Assembly (NCBI GenBank): GCA_016713365.1
Contig: JADJPG010000003.1
Location: 139,894-203,893, forward strand
Length of the DNA stretch: 64,000 nt
Direction of reading: 5' to 3'
Source of the DNA: Verrucomicrobiota bacterium
Lineage (GTDB): Bacteria; Verrucomicrobiota; Verrucomicrobiia; Limisphaerales; JADJPG01
Shown here: positions 61,739 through 64,000 of the stretch, piece after piece
Layout of the letters: each line of letters starts with the position of its first letter
Numbering within the stretch: position 1 is the stretch's first letter
The notes under the pieces: generated by a model
Databases searched by the model: none
Told to the model about the DNA's origin: nothing
The model's input: only the letters and a program-made list of their open reading frames with translations
Program-made: the position numbers and the translations under genes

Positions 61739-62110
61739 TCATCGGGCGCGCTCCCGCCAGCGGGCGAAGCATTCCGCCGCGAGAATGCCGAGGCCATTCG
61801 CCACCAAGTCTCCCACATCAAACGTGCGCGACGTGACCCAGAGCTGCGAAAACTCCTCCAGGGTAATCAGCACGAAGATGACGAGTCCGCCCAGCTGCAC
61901 GCGTGTGAAACGAACCGAACAGGTGCGGTAGGCGAGCGCGTGATTCAGAAGGAACGCCATCACGCCCAGCAGGAAGAAATGACCAGCCTTGTCACCCAGC
62001 GGCAGGCTGTTCACCCAGCCAAGGAACGCGCGCAGTTGACCGCGGTCCGCGCAGACGATGATCGTGACAACGAACGCCAGCCACAGCCCGAATGGAATCC
62101 AGCGTTTCGT
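61739..62110 (-). CDS. VanZ-like membrane protein with apparent ACG start
   Basis: The protein includes four helices. First is RWIPFGLWLAFVVTIIVCAD, then GDKAGHFFLLGVMAFLLNHA, VQLGGLVIFVLITLEEFSQL and a last segment ending LGILAAECFARW, the VanZ pattern (VanZ confers low teicoplanin resistance; most members are of unknown role). The first helix lies in frame directly after the TAA of the oxidoreductase gene, where the codons read TAA ACG AAA CGC. No ATG, GTG or TTG precedes the helix; the first such codon is GTG 62014, which would drop it. An ATG changed to ACG, or an ACG start, is likely. Product 123 residues. Confidence 0.7.
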   Translation of the reverse strand, partial: TKRWIPFGLWLAFVVTIIVCADRGQLRAFLGWVNSLPLGDKAGHFFLLGVMAFLLNHALAYRTCSVRFTRVQLGGLVIFVLITLEEFSQLWVTSRTFDVGDLVANGLGILAAECFARWRERAR

Positions 62111-63441
62111 TTATGCCTCCGGATACACCCACGGTCCGCGATACGGACGGCTCAGCAGCTTGTTCGCCTCGGGATCGCCGACGATCTGCTCCTTCGCCGC
62201 ATCCCACTCGATGCTGCGGCCGGTGCGCCACGAAATCATTCCGAGCAAAGGGAGCACAGAGGCGCGATGCGCGACCTCGATGTTCGCCACCGCTTTCTTT
62301 CCGCTCTCGATCGATTCGATGAAGTCCGCCCAGAGCAGCTTCATGTTGTGGCCATCGGGTTGTTGGAGCTGCGAATCCTCGTGGAGTTGCGGCGCTTTGG
62401 AATCGGTGGGGTAGAAGGTCCAGCCGTCCTGCCAGCCGATGTGCAACGTGCCTTTCGTGCCGTAGAAATAGGCGCCAATCTTGTGCTTTTCGGCCTTGTT
62501 ATCAGCGAAACGGCGATGTTCCCACACGCAGGTGAAGCGCTCGAAATCATAGACCGCAACCTGATGGTCCGGCGTGTCGCTGGTCTGCTCCTTCTCGCTG
62601 AGCACAGCGTTGCCCGCCACCGGGCGACCGCCGCTGGAGAAGACGCGCTTGGGATACTTCTCCTCGCTCCACCACAGCACTTGGTCGAGCCAGTGAACAC
62701 CCCAGTCGCCCAGCTGGCCGTTGCCGTAATCGAGAAAGTTTCGCCAGCCACCCGGATGGAGCTTCTGGTTGAACGGACGCTTCGGCGCGGGACCGCACCA
62801 AAGATCCCAGTCCATCCCGTCCGGCGCCTCGCTGTTGGCCTGCGGACGTTCGCGTCCGCCGCCGCCGTGCGCGAAGATACGGACCATGCCGACATCCCCG
62901 ACCGCGCCGCTCTTCAGAAACTTCATGCCGCTGACGTGATGCGGACCGATGCGCCGATGCAATCCGACCTGCACGATGCGTCCGCCGTCGCGCGCCGCCT
63001 TGAGCATGGCGCGGCTCTCGTTGACGGTATGACCAGTGGGCTTCTCGACGAAAACGTGAGCGCCAGATTTCACGGCCGCGATGGTCTGGAGCGCGTGCCA
63101 ATGATCCGGCGTAGCGATTAGCACAATCTCCGGTTTTTCCTTTTCGAGCAGCTCGCGGAAATCATTGTAGGTCTTCGGCTGGTCGCCGTTCAGGTCGGTC
63201 ACCTGCTCTGCCGCGACTTCGCGAACGTTCTCATGCACATCGCAAAGGCCGACCACCTTCACGCGTCCACTCGCGATGGCTTCCTTGAGAATGTTCTTCC
63301 CCCACCAACCGCAACCAATGAGCGCAGTGCGATACTTCTTCGCCGGATCCGCGGCGCGGACGAATGGCACAGCGGAGAACGCGGCGCTGGCAGGGCTGTA
63401 TTTCGAAGGAAGTGCCGGCGGGTGAGCGAAAGGTGGTTCAT
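62111..63441 (-). CDS. Tat-type Gfo/Idh/MocA family dehydrogenase (frameshift in the signal)
   Basis: The main frame (62111-63370, 419 codons) has the Rossmann start YRTALIGCGWWGKNILKEA and the catalytic HVFVEKPTGHTVNES. Signatures of the exported group follow: HRRIGPHHVSGMKF, GMDWDLWCGPAPKRPFNQ and GWRNFLDYGNGQLGDWGVHW. A twin-arginine signal (LSLTRRHFLRN) starts at ATG 63441 in another frame. One missing base near 63389-63395 would join them into a complete exported protein of about 443 residues. Without repair the first start in the main frame gives a protein lacking the Tat signal. Oxidises an unknown sugar with NAD(P). Confidence 0.8.
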
Positions 63442-63630
63442 AGAAATGTTATTGGTGTGTCGATCGCTGGATAAAGCCGAAGACGAAGCCGGGGTTGCGG
63501 AGGAACGAGCGAACCTGGGGGACGCGGGTTAACAGAGGTCAACGCTGGCCGGGATTGATATCGGAAGCCGGAGACTCCCACAAGCCGTCGCCGGCCCTCC
63601 GGGGGCGGAAAACAACCCGCATTCACCATC

Positions 63631-64000
63631 TCACTTCTTCCTCACATCCACCGCCACCACATCGCCACGCGAGTTGCGCGCGTAGATGAACCCATTCGCC
63701 AAGACCGGCGCCGTCCAGCACTTGCCACCGAGCACCTGGGCGCGAGAGGTCGGGTTGAAGCCCTCTGGCGAAGCGGGCGCGATCATCAATTCACCAGTGC
63801 CGCTCAGCGCGATGAGCTTGCCGTCCGCGAGGATGACTCCGCCTGAACCGAAGTTCGATTGCTTCCACTTTTCGGTGCCCGTCGCGAATTCCACGCACTT
63901 GAGTGACGCCTTCTCCGTGGTATCGCCGTCCACCCCATAGAGATGACCTTGATGAAGCACCGCAGGATTCATCTGCGTGCGCAGGGATTTCGATTTCCAA
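63631..64000 (-). CDS. PQQ-like beta-propeller protein, C-terminal part
   Basis: The open minus-strand frame runs off the window's end. Visible repeats: MNPAVLHQGHLYGVDGD, LKCVEFATGTEKWKQSNFGS, GGVILADGKLIALSGTGEL, and WTAPVLANGFIYARNSRGDV before the stop at 63631. These are typical PQQ/BamB-like propeller blades, a second such protein besides 46120-47316. Exact start and upstream gene are outside the window. Confidence 0.8.
   Translation of the reverse strand, partial: WKSKSLRTQMNPAVLHQGHLYGVDGDTTEKASLKCVEFATGTEKWKQSNFGSGGVILADGKLIALSGTGELMIAPASPEGFNPTSRAQVLGGKCWTAPVLANGFIYARNSRGDVVAVDVRKK

Noticed and set aside
1..64000. tRNA, rRNA, tmRNA, riboswitch and phage genes
   Set aside because: Looked for and not seen; no FMN riboswitch before ribE and no arginine-related leader before argC could be recognised.

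Overview
The window reads as a high-GC draft fragment of a Verrucomicrobiota chromosome, probably of the Limisphaerales/Pedosphaera type. This is inferred from protein families, not from a marker gene. The families pointing there are two ThuA-domain proteins, three DUF1080 domains (one joined to a TIGR03067 domain, one to an SGNH esterase), a DUF6797 protein, a pseudopilin with the AFTLIELLVVIAI start and an H-X9-DG motif, Tat-exported Gfo/Idh/MocA dehydrogenases, and very large Ig, Calx-beta and SBBP surface proteins. No rRNA, tRNA, CRISPR array or complete insertion sequence was found.

Left part (0-11 kb): a PQQ-type sugar dehydrogenase, a conserved hypothetical and a DUF5069 protein are followed by an accessory island at about 3.15-6.5 kb. 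The island has three 41-bp tandem repeats, a frameshifted remnant, and then five small same-strand genes (DUF6891, DUF695, DUF2695, a broken YciI-like gene, a four-helix membrane protein). These are separated by four sites resembling integron attC recombination sites, two of which share much of their internal sequence. I interpret this as an integron gene-cassette array with no integrase visible. A transposase-like remnant closes it. Core genes follow: dnaB, bamA and an ompH/skp-like chaperone.

Middle (11-46 kb): secreted and surface proteins dominate. They include a 1254-residue SBBP protein with an inserted BNR-like propeller, an FG-GAP protein, a triplicated jelly-roll/Ig protein, a roughly 2170-codon Calx-beta/Ig-like protein broken by three frameshifts, a pseudopilin, a MafI-like immunity protein, an SGNH-DUF1080 fusion, and a 1949-residue Ig-repeat protein containing a compensated frameshift. 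A FecR/TPR/outer-membrane-barrel protein is followed 30 bp later by a CHASE2 adenylate cyclase. This pair looks like a two-gene envelope-sensing and cyclic-nucleotide module. DUF6901-like, DUF6797 and DUF-less secreted proteins follow.

Right part (46-64 kb): housekeeping genes (riboflavin synthase, a TrmH-family methyltransferase, rplM-rpsI with promoter and terminator, argC) alternate with carbohydrate-type catabolism and secreted enzymes (Tm-1/UPF0261 protein, two Gfo/Idh/MocA proteins, PhoD-like phosphatase, DUF1080, two ThuA proteins, SDR). A WYL protein, a VanZ-like protein with an apparent ACG start, and the end of a PQQ-propeller protein finish the window.

Most intergenic gaps from 44 kb onward hold long palindromic elements of at least six sequence types. 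Several genes carry single-base frameshifts and there is a run of 22 G. Each break could therefore be real decay or an uncorrected assembly error, and raw-read checking would decide.
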